Shown: positions 1-14,061, counted from the stretch's first letter. The stretch: 64,000 nucleotides of DNA from Gadus chalcogrammus (GCF_026213295.1 NC_079422.1:27343835-27407834); one strand, 5' to 3'. Translations and numbers: made by a program. Notes: generated by a model not told the origin, from the sequence alone.

Positions 1-190
1 GGTTGTGCATGTGCGTGTCATGGTGTGTGTGCGTGTCACACTTCATCTGTGATTAGGTTAAGAGCTGAGCCTATCTTTGTGGATGGACTGAATACAGTAC
101 TTTGATTTGGCAATAATTAAATTACTCCTGGCTCTCCGCATGCTTTCAACAAAAATTGAAAAGAATCATAAAAAATAATTATGGTAACTT

Positions 191-1458
191 TGATTGCATT
201 TTCTAACAGGGATTAAAAAAAATGCATGTTAAAAAGCATGATCTTATCTTATCTCAAAACGAGATGACTTCAGATGAGAACAATGCCTCAATAGATCTGT
301 TGAACAGGAATGTCGATGTGATCAAGTCTTACTGTCGTCGTCGTTCCAACTTCAGCAGCAGTGTTGCGTTGTTGTTAATTTTTTCGGTCAACACCGCCAC
401 CTGCTGGTTGTGAGCCGCAATGAGCTGCTCCGTTCTGTTAGAAGATAACAAAGAATGACCATCGATTCATTGTGAGGAATTACCAATCAATCAGGCAGAA
501 ATGTTTCTGCGAAAACAGTATAAGAACTTCAGAACTGTAAGATAGCATCTCTGTTTTATTTGAACCAATTGGAATTGGTTATCATGGTTAAGTTCAGGTA
601 ATAGTTAGATATGTGTTGCATTTCATCACGTTTTCATTCATTATTCTTGAGTATCTCGTGAGATTCCTTCGCCCATTCAAGGAAAAACAGGGTCCTAGAA
701 ATGCGGTCCTGAAACTTCAGCGCCCTTTGTGGCAGGTACAGAATATTGACCGAAGCTAAGCTGGAGATGGTTGGTAGGCCTATAGGTAGGCCTACTTGGT
801 TAGAGATGGTTATTATAGGCCCTGATTGCATTTTCTAACAGGGATTAAAAAAAATGCATGTTAAAAAGCATGATCTTATCTTATCTCAAAACGAGATGAC
901 TTCAGATGAGAACAATGCCTCAATAGATCTGTTGAACAGGAATGTCGATGTGATCAAGTCTTACTGTCGTCGTTGTTCCAACTTCAGCAGCAGTGTTGCG
1001 TTGTTGTTAATTTTTTCGGTCAACACCGCCACCTGCTGATTGTGAGCCGCAATGAGCTGCTCCGTTCTGAGGTCTGAGGTTAGAAGATAACAAAGAATGA
1101 CCATCGATTCATTGTGAGGAATTCCCAATCAATCAGGCAGAAATGTTTCTGCGAAAACAGTATAAGAACTTCAGAACTGTAAGATAGCATCTTTGTTTTA
1201 TTTGAACCAATTGGAATTGGTTATCATGGTTAAGTTCAGGTAATAGTTAGATATGTGTTGCATTTCATCACGTTTTCATTCATTATTCTTGAGTATCTCG
1301 TGAGATTCCTTCGCCCATTCAAGGAAAAACAGGGTCCTAGAAATGCGGTCCTGAAACTTCAGCGCCCTTTGTGGCAGGTACAGAATATTGACCGAAGCTA
1401 AGCTGGAGATGGTTGGTATAGGTAGGCCTACTTGGTTAGAGATGGTTATTATAGGCCC
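191..1458. repeat. Tandem duplication of a ~632-bp unit
   Basis: Copy A (191-822) and copy B (823-1458) are nearly identical. Both begin TGATTGCATTTTCTAACAGG and end at GGTTATTATAGGCCC. Differences are a few substitutions and short indels, for example an extra GGTCTGA in copy B near 1070. Both carry the same 60-odd-codon open frame on each strand, but I recognise no protein family in either. It is probably a duplicated fragment of a transposable element or of plain intergenic DNA. Confidence 0.85.
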
Positions 1459-1610
1459 GTCCACACGGAAACAATTTTTGTGTAAAAACGCATAAGTCTT
1501 GTGCGTCTGGGCCGACCGTCCAGATGGATCCGGCTTTTTCTGGCATGTTAACACACTTTTTTTTAAACAACGTCCAAGGGTGAAAAAGAGAAAAAAGCCC
1601 CCCCTGCGAA

Positions 1611-1830
1611 GGTGCGTTCACACCAAACGCGACATTTGTCGCCCGTTCGGGTTGTCGCTGAAGTTGTCGCGACGACCGTCCAATGTTGAACGCCGATTGG
1701 TTGTCATCACGCAAATGTCGCGTCAAAGTTGAAATATTTCAACTTGAGCGAATTTGTCGCGCGACAAATCCTCGTGAACGGCTCGCCTGTGCAGGGCGAA
1801 AGTGTGGTGCGACAAATCAAAACTTGTCGC
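1611..1830. mobile_element. MITE-like terminal sequence
   Basis: The sequence from 1611 starts GGTGCGTTCACACCAAACGC and continues with many GTCGC/GCGAC words. This resembles the terminal inverted repeats of teleost Harbinger-type MITEs. I could not find the matching opposite end, so this is a one-ended fragment. Family assignment is from general resemblance only. Confidence 0.35.
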
Positions 1831-2299
1831 CGGTTTCGCCTCCCACAGTTGATCAGATGCTGAAAGAAAAAAGTTTATCAGATGCCGGTGAACAAACCCA
1901 GAGAAGCCCAATCCCTATGAGAGCTCCCCGCGCTACGGCCATCCGGAGGCGCACAGAGCTGTTGGCCGTGATATTATAGATGCAATTATATTATATTATA
2001 TTATATACTCTTATTTATAGAGCTCCGGGAGTCGCAAACGGCGACAATTACTTTCTCCTCAGAGATCATAAGGTGAAATGTAAAATATGCCAAGCGAAAT
2101 CGAGCTACCAGAGTAAGTACTATGCGGCAACATATGCTCCTGAAACACAACGGTGAGTTCGGGAAAGCAGACCCGCAGCAACCAAGTGCGTCGGCTATTT
2201 TCACCGCCGCAAGACGCAGCTGTAATCCCGGGCGTGTAGAGAAATCACAACGCTGAGTATTTCCATAGTCCATTTGCTGCTGTTTTATTTGCAGCTTTA

Positions 2300-2820
2300 A
2301 ATTATTTGCAATGGTTAGGCTACTTGTTTCGTTTTTTTTTTTTTTAAACCATTACAGGCCTTGGTTCGATTTAAATTGTGAGACGCATATTTATAAGGAA
2401 AATGTGTTTTGAACGTTTGCAAAAATAAATAATGAATACTCTGATAACTCTGACTGTTTTGATGGAGAATAAGCATTACATGTTTGGTTGGTAATATTGC
2501 CGTTCATCATTGGGCCTATTCCTGCTGCAGATGCGTTGCATTCTAAAAATAGATTTGATTTAACGAGTACTCGATTGATCCTCGAGGAATTCCTTCGATC
2601 ACTCGAGTTTGGAATTTACTACTCGTAGCCATCCCTATTAGCAACCAAAGAAGCTGTCCATGCAAGTGAATGGAGCGTTCCCTCTTCGTCAAACCAAATA
2701 TACTTCACATTCACAGAGCGAACATTATGAAAGTAAAATGCACATTTCTTGCTAAAAATGTTTACATAAACACTTTTAATGGCGTAACTATGTTACAATT
2801 TCCACCCAGAATAAAGAGTA
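2300..2820. other. No recognisable feature
   Basis: AT-rich sequence with one T homopolymer near 2332-2345. I see no coding similarity, no clear repeat ends and no RNA gene. Confidence 0.5.
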
Positions 2821-2822
2821 AA

Positions 2823-2955
2823 GGTACGGCCACACCAACCGCGTTGCTCGCGTTAGGGGCGTTGAAAATCGGCATTTTTGCATAGGGAACCATTGGTCTA
2901 GGCGCGGTACACGCGTTGAAGCGTTGAAGCGTTGCGTTGGGGGCGTTAAAGGCCT
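2823..2955. mobile_element. One end of a MITE, truncated by the next element
   Basis: It begins GGTACGGCCACACCAACCGC, a typical fish MITE terminus rich in GCGTT words. It stops where the Harbinger derivative begins near 2955. No opposite terminus is visible. Confidence 0.35.
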
Positions 2956-3105
2956 CCACACACCGGCGCCGCAGCGCAGCGTCGCGTATTTTACGCGCGT
3001 CAAAAGCACGCCCCTAGCACCAACAGGAGGCGGCGCGACGGCCGCGCTGCAGTATAAAATCAGGAAGTCACCTGTCAATCAACCGCAGCAAAGACACGAA
3101 ACGCA

Positions 3106-3766
3106 ATGGGTGAGTAGCCTATTGTAGCCTAGTTTATTTATTTTCCATCTTTTTGGCTGAATAGTTGGAAAAATGTAGGCTAATCTGCGCAGTGAAAGTA
3201 TGTTTTCAAGCATCAGATCAACTTAGTTTGTAGGGCACTTTATCGTTTTATTGACTGTCATTTCTTATTTATTTTATATTTTGCAATTATTCATCTACTG
3301 CATCAACAATCTCAATATCTGCAGGACCTTCTATTAAGCCTTTAAGTATATAGTGCAGTCACCTTTTAAGGCCAATTGTTATTGTGTGTATTTATTGTAT
3401 TGAGCTCCTGGATGGCTTTATTGATCCCCATTGGGACCAATACAGTATCTATCTATCTATCCATCTATCTATCCTTAACATAGCCACACATTTACATGTA
3501 TGCAGCCAGTAGTTAGCCATTTTAATTGAGCAAGCTCTTTTACATTTTATTGAGTTTTTTTTATTTCAACAGAACAAATAACTGTTGCCAGACAGAGGGG
3601 GGTTGCCCTTCTTCTCCTGCAAGGAGCAAGGAGAAGACGAAGGGTTTGGGTGCACCCCATCAATGAACGGAGACAAGAACAGGGGGTATGCCACAATCTG
3701 GTCCAGGAGCTCCGTGCAGATCCTGAGAGGCACTTTTTGGAGTCCTTTTTGGAGTTGTCTTTGTAA
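3106..3766 (+). pseudogene. Truncated Harbinger transposase, copy 1
   Basis: Exon 1 is only ATG plus one base (3106-3109), followed by a GTGAGT donor. Exon 2 starts after the acceptor TTTATTTCAACAG at 3573. The joined frame begins M-E-Q-I-T-V-A-R and runs into RRRRRVWVHPINERRQEQG, a conserved start of teleost Harbinger transposases. The frame ends at TAA 3764-3766, just past the deletion junction. The DDE catalytic domain is gone, so it cannot encode an active transposase. The intron holds a (TCTA)n microsatellite near 3450. Confidence 0.7.
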
Positions 3767-3834
3767 TGACGGGAACTTTGGTCATACAATTCGACATATT
3801 TTTCCACCTCGACGACCAGTCTCTCATAGTCCAT
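3735..3834 (-). pseudogene. Truncated MADF-domain accessory gene, copy 1
   Basis: Read on the minus strand from ATG 3834, the frame gives MDYERLVVEVEKYVELYDQS and then HYKDNSKK, the first helix of a MADF (Myb/SANT-like) domain. The aromatic and acidic pattern of the helix is clear. The frame then runs into the fused transposase sequence and loses similarity. In Harbinger elements such a protein helps the transposase bind DNA and reach the nucleus. Confidence 0.65.
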
Positions 3835-4222
3835 TCTCGTAATTGTTTATCACAAACGAAAGAGGGCGACATCCAGTGGTGAGGGGTAGATATGGAGGTG
3901 CCTACGGGACCCGGGATGTACAAACCAGCTTTTACAAAGCGCTTTTTCAGGGGCGGCGACGCTCGGGAATAGAACATTGTCTCGAAGAGTAGTTGGGCGG
4001 CGCGGCGCGGAACGCTGCCGCGCGACTAGTCGGCGCCGGTGTGTGCTAGTACACCCGGAATAATGGGGGCAGACTTTTTGACGCGCCGCAGCGCAGCGTC
4101 GCGTATTTTACGCGCGTCAAAAGCACGCCCCTAGCACCAACAGGAGGCGGCGCGACGGCCGCGCTGCAGTATAAAATCAGGAAGTCACCTGTCAATCAAC
4201 CGCAGCAAAGACACGAAACGCA

Positions 4223-4899
4223 ATGGGTGAGTAGCCTATTGTAGCCTAGTTTATTTATTTTCCATATTTTTGGCTGAATAATTGGAAAAATGTAGTATAA
4301 TCTGCGCAGTGAAAGTATGTTTTCAAGCATCAGATCAACTTAGTTTGTAGGGCACTTTATCGTTTTATTTACTGTCATTTCTTATTTATTTTATATTTTG
4401 CAATTATTCATCTACTGCATCAACAATCTCAATAACTGCAGGACCTTCTATTAAGCCTTTTTAGTATATAGTGCAGTCACCTTTTTGGTGACTGCACCTT
4501 TTTGGTGACTGCAGTCATTGTTATTGTGTGTATTTATTGTATTGAGCTCCTGGATGGCTTTATTGATCCCCATTGGGACCAATACAGTATCTATCTATCT
4601 ATCCATCTATCTATCCTTAACATAGCCACACATTTACATGTATGCAGCCAGTAGTTATCCATTTTAATTGAGCAAGCTCTTTTACATTTTATTGAGTTTT
4701 TTTTATTTCAACAGAACAAATAACTGTTGCCAGACAGAGGGGGGCTGCCCTTCTTCTCCTGCAAGGAGCAAGGAGAAGACGAAGGGTTTGGGTGCACCCC
4801 ATCAATGAACAGAGACAAGAACAGGGGGTATGCCATAATCTGGTCCAGGAGCTCCGTGCAGATCCTGAGAGGCACGCCAATATTTCAATTCGCCACTAA
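4223..4899 (+). pseudogene. Truncated Harbinger transposase, copy 2
   Basis: The exon structure matches copy 1: ATG G at 4223-4226, GTGAGT donor, exon 2 from 4715. The same VWVHPIN motif follows. The frame leaves the family after LRADPERHA and stops at 4897-4899. No catalytic domain remains. Confidence 0.65.
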
Positions 4900-5414
4900 G
4901 TGTGCAATGGCAGAACCATATGGTGCAGCCTATATGATGACCTATAATCTAGTTATTATCCCTCTCTGGTATACTCTTTTGCATATATATACTTTTTTTT
5001 TATCCCTCGGGATAAATACAGTGATGTTATTGCTGTGCTGGATTCAGTAGCCAGTGTATTTTATTTGAGTGCTCGAGACACTTAATGTTATTTTTCCCTA
5101 AATCCAGAGAGACAGTTAATACATGATCTGATACCAGAGAGACAGTTAATACATGACAATGCATTTTTGAGCTTGCCTGTGTTTCCTTTTACTTATCTAT
5201 TTTATTGTATGAGAATGTTTCTATGTGAAGCACTTTGAGTCTGCTTCATGTATTAAAAGTGCTATATGAATGAAGTTGCCTTGCCTTAAATAAAAAAATA
5301 TATATTACAAGTAATCTGGTTTCTACCTACATGGTGTGATTATATGTGACTTGATTTCGTCTATTTCCCATTATGGTTAATGGTTTGGGTACTTAGTCCA
5401 CCATTGTTGATTTC

Positions 5415-5551
5415 TCACCTGAAGATCCAATCTCCAGAGCTATGGCTCGCCAGGCAATGACCTTTTTGGAGTTGTCTTTGTAATGACGGGAACTTTGGTC
5501 ATACAATTCGACATATTTTTCCACCTCGACGACCAGTCTCTCATCGTCCAT
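5415..5551 (-). pseudogene. First exon of MADF-domain gene, copy 2
   Basis: From ATG 5551 the frame reads MDDERLVVEVEKYVELYDQS, then HYKDNSKK and a natural exon end. The bases TTCAG|GTGAGA near 5418 form a good splice donor. Copy 2 therefore keeps a longer stretch of the accessory gene than copy 1 does. Confidence 0.6.
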
Positions 5552-5910
5552 TCTCGTAATTGTTTCTCACAAACGAAAGAGAGCGACATCCAGTGGTGAG
5601 GGGTAGATATAGAGGTGCCTACGGGACCCGGGATGTACAAACCAGCTTTTAAAAAGCGCTTTTTCAGGGGCGGCGACGCTAGGGAATAGAACATTGGCTC
5701 GAAGACTAGTTGGGCGGCGCGGCGCGGACGTTGCCGCGCGGCTAGCCGCTGCCGGTGTGGGCTAGTACACCCGGAATAATGGGGGCAGACTTTTTCTCTT
5801 TCGTGTAACATCAGAGGTCCAACTCAGTGTCTTGTAGCCATGCCCTTGTCTCTGGTCCCACGTCAAAAACTGCAGACTTTTTGACGCGCCGCTTCGGCGC
5901 CGGTGTTTTT

Positions 5911-6476
5911 AGGCCTTCAGGATTGAGGCGCGAAACAAAAATAAGTATAGAGCAATGATAACACAACTTCACGTTTTTATTAATTATTAATATCATTGTG
6001 GAATGAGAAGAATGCAAATGTGCAACAGTTTAATGACTTGAGTCGGGTTTTATTTTTATTATTTGCATATGAATGCAGGGTATGACTTTTATTCCTTAAA
6101 AAACATGTTGAGAATGTCCATAATTTAATAAATATTAATTAGAGATTATAGAGATCATTAATTATTATTATTATTATCATTATTTTACTTTAGCATTAGT
6201 AGTTTCCGCTTCAGCAGCAGCATTATGGCAGTTGCAGTAACAGTTGACTAAACCAGGGGATGTCATATAGCCAGTGTATAGCAGGTGTATAGCACATTGT
6301 ATAGCACATTGTATAGCACATTGTATAGCACATTGTATAGCACATTTCATACACGCAGCATGCATCTTTCGTTGGATTAGAGTAATTGGGGGCCTGTTCC
6401 CAGGAGAGTTTGATGTCTAGAAACGCCCCTGCAACAAGGCAAGGCAAGGCAATGCAACAGACTCTCAAATTTCCAC
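5911..6476. other. AT-rich spacer with a 12-bp tandem repeat
   Basis: No coding similarity seen. A short tandem repeat of ATAGCACATTGT (12 bp, about five copies) lies at 6277-6346. The stretch lies downstream of the TNF-ligand stop codon and probably holds its 3' UTR or flank. Confidence 0.5.
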
Positions 6477-6679
6477 TCCAGGTCTCCTGGTCTCCAGGTC
6501 TCCAGGTCCAGGTCTCCAGGTCCAGGTCTCCAGGGCCAGGTCTCCAGGTCTCCAGCTCCAGGTCTCCAGGGCCAGGTCTCCAGGGCCAGGTCTCCAGGTC
6601 TCCAGGGCCAGGTCTCCAGGTCTCCAGCTCCAGGTCTCCAGCTCCAGGTCTCCAGGGCCAGGTCTCCAGGTCTCCAGGT

Positions 6680-6690
<11 letters not shown>
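6477..6690. repeat. Minisatellite abutting the TNF-ligand stop codon
   Basis: About 17 copies of a degenerate 12/18-bp unit (CCAGGTCTCCAGG on the plus strand). On the minus strand the last codons of the gene read GAC CTG GAG CTG TAG and the array goes on as ACCTGGAGACCTGGAG. The repeat unit is thus the same word as the terminal codons. Confidence 0.85.
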
Positions 6691-8525
<1,835 letters not shown>

Positions 8526-8526
8526 C

Positions 8527-8760
8527 CTGCGACAGGGTAGAATACTGAGACCAGGTAGCCTACTGAGACAAGGTAGAATACTGGGACAAGGTAGAATTCT
8601 GGGACAAGGTAGCCTACTGGGACAAGGTAGAATACTGAGACAAGGTAGCCTACTCAGACAAGGTAGAATACTGGGACAAGGTAGCCTACTGGGACAAGGT
8701 AGAATACTGGGACAAGGTAGCCACTGGGACAAGGTAGAATACTGTGACAAGTTAGCCTAC
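8527..8760. repeat. 36-bp minisatellite upstream of the TNF-ligand start codon
   Basis: About six copies of a ~36-bp unit built from GGTAGAATACTGGGACAA and GGTAGCCTACTGGGACAA. It directly adjoins the start codon and so lies in the 5' UTR, the promoter or an upstream intron. Confidence 0.85.
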
Positions 8761-8858
8761 AAGGACGGTGTTTTATGACGATAAATAAATGGCTCCTCCT
8801 TGATCAAATTCAAGATATCACGCTGTGTCTAGCCACACACAGATAAACACACACACAG

Positions 8859-8893
<35 letters not shown>

Positions 8894-11276
8894 CACTCAC
8901 AATCCACCCACCATAGATGAAACATCGGGACTAAAAAAACGGGGAGCAGGAAGACGGGGCATTCCATCCTTATGACAGGATTCAAGTGTTTTTTGAATGG
9001 TGTTTAGAAATGTTTGATTGGAAGTCCAGGTTTGGTATTAATGCATGTTTATATATATATAGGTTAAAAATAAATAAATAAATATATTAAATATATATGA
9101 AGACATTGTACACACTGCATCCAGCCTCAGTCCACTCATGTGTAGCTCCCACACATTTCTGAATGGCCTTTGCTTGACGATCCACTCCAGGCTGCGGTTA
9201 CCCCTGTTGCTTGTGCACCTTTTTCTACCCCACTTTCTCCTTCCACTCCACTTATGAATATGCTTGGATACAGCTCTCTGTGAACAGCCATCTTCTTTAG
9301 CGATGACTTGTAGAGTTTAGCCTCCATGTGGAGGGTGTCAATGGCTGTCTTCTTCACAGCTGTCAGGTCAGCGGTCTTGGATTGTGATCCTTCTGAATTG
9401 AGACCATTTCAAGGCTCAGGAACCCTTTGCAGGTATTTTGCGGTAGATGATTAGAGTGTGACACCACAATGTTGAACTATATTCAAATTTTCTGAGATAG
9501 GCCTACTGATTTTGGGGTTTTCATGAGCTCATCAAGATTAATACAAATAAAGGCTTGACATATTTCCCTTTGTGTGTTATGAATCTATACAGGACATATG
9601 AGTTTCACTTTTTGAATTCAATTATTAAATTAATTACATGTTCCACAATATTCTAATTGATTGAGATGCACCTGTATATTCAGCTGTCTTCCGGGTTAAT
9701 GACTGATAACAGCCATTAACAGCTAATCACACTCACACCTGATGGTATAATTAAGACGTGCTGTGTTGTTGATGTAGGAGCTCTGGTTCTTTAAAGATAG
9801 GACTGAGATGAGGTCATGGTGAGTAGGGAAAGGCTGATCGTAGCAGTGGAGTAGCAGTAGGTCTATTTTATTAATTAATCAACAGGTCGTCACCCAAATG
9901 ACTTTAACTCGAACTTTTGACTAAGTTCCTCAGTTGTCGTCCGTCTTTTTGGGTCTTTACAATGTTTAATTATCAATAAATGGTCCGCTCTGAAGTGACT
10001 GAGCAAATGGTGTCTGAAGGCGCTGAGGTTCCGTAAACAATCTGGAAGCAGTCCTCGTGGGGGATCTCCAAGCCCATGTCCGCAGTGACGCTGTGAAATT
10101 GATTTATTGGTATGAAAAGACAACAACCGGGCTGACTCAGGCTTCCTCCACCCACCCTACCGGAGATGGGAGGATCGCTGACTCTGGGCGTGGCAGAGAT
10201 AGGATCCTCGTAAAACATAATGCGGGCGTCTGTAGAACTTGTCCGGGGTGTCTGACAGGATCTCATCTAAGGGGATCCAAGCTTTTTAATTTCATTATGA
10301 AATCTATAGTTCGAAATAGATTAGTTAAATTGGTGGTAGTTACGTTTTTTTAACACGGTGGTAGTGGCGGGGGTGGGGGTAGTGGTGGTAAAAACGTACT
10401 GTTGTGTTGACCAATCAATTACATCATGTAGCTACTAACATTCCATGGCCGGCTGGACTTGAGAGGAGAGGGCAGAGAGGCAGGGGGAAGAAATACATAA
10501 AACGGGCCGACGCGGGGCACCAAGGCCACTGAGCCGATGCGCACATGATTTTCAGAAGGGCATCACGGCCAGATAGCGGGGCAACGAAGGCATGGCCCTT
10601 ACGCATGGTGGTGGTGACCTGGCCACCACCGCCAATCAAACACCTGAAGGAGTGTGAAGTAATAAGCTACAGTCTTATTGCCACACAACAGCTGCAGCGT
10701 GGGAGAGGGGGCCAGATGAAGCCCTAAGAGTGGAGCAGACAGGAAGGTCTTCAGACAGCATGTCTCTCCACACACTCAACATTCACAGCCACCAGCGGGC
10801 ACCGGAATCGTAATTAAGCCCCCGTCCCCATGGAGCCGATTTTCTTGCGATTTTCTTGTGAATCACCAGCAGCCCACAGATGCAACATTGTAGCCAGTGG
10901 AAACCGCAAATTTCTGACGTGTCCATTATATATTGGCCGATTTAGAATATTTTATTGCAAAATGTTGCAAATTCAACGTCGGTATTCTTTCTTCTCTATG
11001 CATAGCGCATCATTCTTGTCGATATTACTGTCTCGAGCTGCTAGCCTTTTAGTGAGATCAGAGAGTGTGGAGAAGGACAGTAATAAACTATCTTTGGTAA
11101 GATGGATGTAAGAAGAGAGACCCGCAGTTAATTCAACCCGGTCCACCTGACATCGGGTAGGTGCATGACAGTGGTACCGTAAAACGTCAATAGCCCAGGC
11201 TTTTATTTGTTTCTATCACTGAACTTTCGAACAAAACTCTTGCTCAGCAACGACGGGAAATACTATCAAATGCATT
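8761..11276. other. Intergenic; microsatellites and an old repeat only
   Basis: A (CACG)n microsatellite lies at 8866-8893. At 9420-9670 the AT-rich sequence resembles the decayed end of a teleost interspersed repeat. Open frames at 9890-10727 show no recognisable domain and lack exon-like context. I see no gene or RNA here. Confidence 0.5.
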
Positions 11277-11277
11277 A

Positions 11278-12706
11278 TCCTGTTATGTTCCGGGTCAAAT
11301 TGACCCGTTTTAAAGTTTGAAGATCTAGGAAAAATAGTTAAAAGTATTTTTTCAGTATGAAACTTCTTCTGGTTGCCTTAATTAGTGTAATCAACATATA
11401 ATATGAAAATAGTTCATCTCACATATTGCAACCACCCCCTGCATGTTTATATCACATAGATACTGTTCGGGTCAATTTGACCCAGCAGTAAAACTGGAGG
11501 TAAAACTGGAGGTAAAAGGGTGTCAGAAATGTCAGACTTCTTTCTTTACAACTGTGAGACATATCAACAAGTGGACCGGGTCAAAACATATCAAATATTT
11601 TCTGCATTACACTCTGTCAGGCAGACCTTGAAAAAATGAGCAGCAGAAGCAAATGGATGACAGTCCAGGAGGCTCGGGACTTCATCATGATCATGACAGT
11701 GAAATAGAGGAGGATGTGTCTGAAGACGAAGACGATCTTGAGCTAAATTCTGATTCTAATGAATCTGATTTTGAACCAGATGAGGGAATTGCTATTCCTA
11801 TTCCTCCGAGCAAGACATTCATGTCAAAACATGGTGAAATACAGTGGTCTTCATCCCCAAATATGAGTCAGGCGAAACTGTCTGCAGAAAACCTAATAAA
11901 GACAGTGCCAGGGCCCACTAGGATGGCAGTGACGCGTGTGACTGACATCAAGTCAGCTTTTGAGCTGGTCATGCCAAATTCCAATACAGAAAATCATTCT
12001 GGAAATGACTAATCTATGAGGGAGACGTGTTTTTGGGGAGAAGTGGAAGGAGCTGGACAAAACACATTTAGATGCGTGTTTGGGGCTCCTCATCCTGGCT
12101 GGGGTTTATAAGTCCAAGGATGAATCGACAGCCAGTCTGTGGGATGCAGAGACAGGCAGGGCTATATTTCGAGCCACAATGTCTCTGGAGACTTTTCACA
12201 TATTCTCCAGAGTAATCAGATTTGTTAATCGAGAGACAAAGGCTGGTAGACGGGAGAGAGACAAGCTGGCAGCTGTTAGGACAGTGTGGGACAAGTGGGT
12301 AGAGCAACTCTTCACTACTCTATAACCCAGGCCCTAATATCACAGTGGATGAAAGGTATAATATAATAATAATACTAATAATAATAATACATTTAATTTA
12401 GAGGCGCCTTTCCGGCCCTAACCATAATAAAGTGGTGAAACATAAAAAAAATAAGTTTGAACAAATATCTTTTTTTAATGCAAAAAACCGAGTGAATTAT
12501 CCTAATTGAACATTACCTGTAGAGGTAAGGAACACTATTGCACTAAATATTGATAGAATACTTACTAATGGAGTAGTAATGACACATGTTCACACTGCTT
12601 GTTAGGATTTTTTGGGTTTTGGACATCTTTTGGATAATAAACATGCACCCGGGTCAAATTGACCCGGGGAACACCATTGCTGTTCCTGACAAACGAACAT
12701 AACAGG
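11278..12706 (+). mobile_element. piggyBac-type transposon remnant
   Basis: The left end TCCTGTTATGTTC and right end GAACATAACAGGA are inverted repeats, and GGGTCAAATTGACCC-type palindromes occur near both ends (11294, 11470, 12653). Inside are the acidic N-terminal frame (11653-12012) and part of the transposase core (12080-12325). The catalytic middle and C-terminus are deleted and replaced by a short TAA-repeat tail. I do not see the expected TTAA target duplication. Confidence 0.65.
11653..12345 (+). pseudogene. Broken piggyBac transposase
   Basis: The first frame (11653-12012) is an acidic, low-complexity N-terminus ending in the conserved GPTR and FELVM region. A frameshift near 12005 moves the reading to 12080-12325, which contains GLLILAGVYKS and SLWDAETGRAIFRATMSL, then FVNRETKAGRRERDKLAAVR, typical of PiggyBac-derived (PGBD) proteins. 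It is lost after the YNPGP motif, before most catalytic aspartates. It is inactive. Confidence 0.7.
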
Positions 12707-13144
12707 AGGGTTGAGCCAGTGTGCGCCTGTGTGAAGGCATCACTGCACAAGAAGTAAGTAGTGAATCTCTGACAACTTTTATTTAGTTAGTTAGTTATTT
12801 GATGTAGGATTACCAGGATCGATAAGGTTGATTAACGACGGGCTTAATCTGCTGAACCTGACGGTGTTAGCTAGTCATCTGAGAACTGTGTGTCTGATGC
12901 TATAGCTATTAAACCCTTGAAAAGGCTGTTGGATTTCATATATGAACAATTTATTCCACACAAAAAAGTATAAGCACTAATGAGCTTTCAAAAGTTGTTA
13001 CACAGACAGAAGTGTCATTCTTTTTTTCATAATGTATGCTTCTGTCCACCCCTTCCCCAAAGTCGGCAGCAATTTGGCCATGTGTGGGGAAACTCATTGA
13101 CAGGCTATTCAAGGTCTTGTCTTATTATTGTCTGCTGCTCGATG

Positions 13145-13262
13145 ATGGTGTATGCGGCTGATGGTGCATGCGGCTGATGGTGCATGCGGCTGATGGTGCA
13201 TGCGGCTGATGGTGTATGCGGCTGATGGTGCATGCGGCTGATGGTGCATGCGGCTGATGGTG
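13145..13262. repeat. 16-bp minisatellite, GGCTGATGGTGCATGC
   Basis: About seven copies. The same array recurs at 59311-59427 in the duplicated segment. Confidence 0.9.
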
Positions 13263-13964
13263 GATGCTGATGGCGGTGGTTGCTGGTGGCTTGAGCTGGC
13301 TGGTGCCGGCCAACACCTGCTGCTTGAGGCTGATGGCTGCTTGAGCTGGATGGTGGCAGGCGAAGGATGTCGGCTGTCGCCTTCTGATGCTGGTGGCGGC
13401 GGCTGTGGTTGCTGTCCTTCCTTTGGACTGATGCACTTTGCTATCCTTAACCTTATCCTGATGTATGTAGAGTATCTTATTTGTTTATTAATAACTAATA
13501 ATGTTCCTTCCTTCACTTTGTTCTTGTTTTTCAGGTTAGATATACCCACACACCTGTTTCACACATGTGTTGTTCTTGTTTCACACAATGACTAACTGTG
13601 TTTTATTTATTGATACCCCTGGCTCTACTTTGCTTGTTCTAGTTCACTTACTGTATGTTTGCTTCGTTGTTCTTGGTCATTACTTGTTTGTTCCCACATT
13701 TTTTTCCACAAACCTCAGGCCTGATCTTATGTGGAGAGGATTCTCTCTAAACCACACTCAGCTATCTCAACACGGTCACAGCTTAACATGATCCCCTCCT
13801 TTGCAGCGTGCAGATGTTAGGGTGGAAACTGCATCTGTGGGGGGGTTTTCATCACCAGGGGTCCATTTTATTGTATTGCGGTTTTAATTGTCTCCTTTCC
13901 CTACGTATTCCTGTCTTGGTAAGACTTATATACAATATTCATCCCTGTTCCCTTCTCTTTGTTC

Positions 13965-13983
13965 CCACACCCCACACACACCA

Positions 13984-14023
<40 letters not shown>

Positions 14024-14061
14024 CAACACACCCCACACACACACCACACACACACACACAT
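13965..14061. repeat. (CA)n microsatellite
   Basis: Interrupted CA repeats. The post-gap copy at 60118-60211 is longer and purer. Confidence 0.9.

Larger units (their letters stand above)
2955..4047 (+). mobile_element. PIF/Harbinger deletion derivative, copy 1
   Basis: The left end reads CACACACCGGCGCCG and the right end is its inverted match (CGGCGCCGGTGTGTGC near 4031-4046), giving short GC-rich terminal inverted repeats. Inside are the 5' part of a Harbinger transposase gene on the plus strand (3106-3766) and the 5' part of a MADF-domain gene on the minus strand (ending at 3834). They are fused near 3735-3766 by a large internal deletion. Autonomous Harbinger elements carry these two genes, transposase and a DNA-binding partner, so the derivative keeps both ends and both gene starts but loses the middle. 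Confidence 0.75.
4081..5768 (+). mobile_element. PIF/Harbinger deletion derivative, copy 2, in tandem with copy 1
   Basis: It repeats the layout of copy 1: GC-rich left end, plus-strand transposase start, minus-strand MADF start and right end. It directly abuts copy 1 through a shared junction (AATAATGGGGGCAGACTTTT, at 4060 and again at 5778). The internal filler differs: about 550 bp (4876-5420) of unrelated AT-rich sequence lies between the two gene starts. A third partial end follows at 5878-5910. The arrangement suggests tandem duplication with later divergence rather than independent insertions. Confidence 0.7.
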
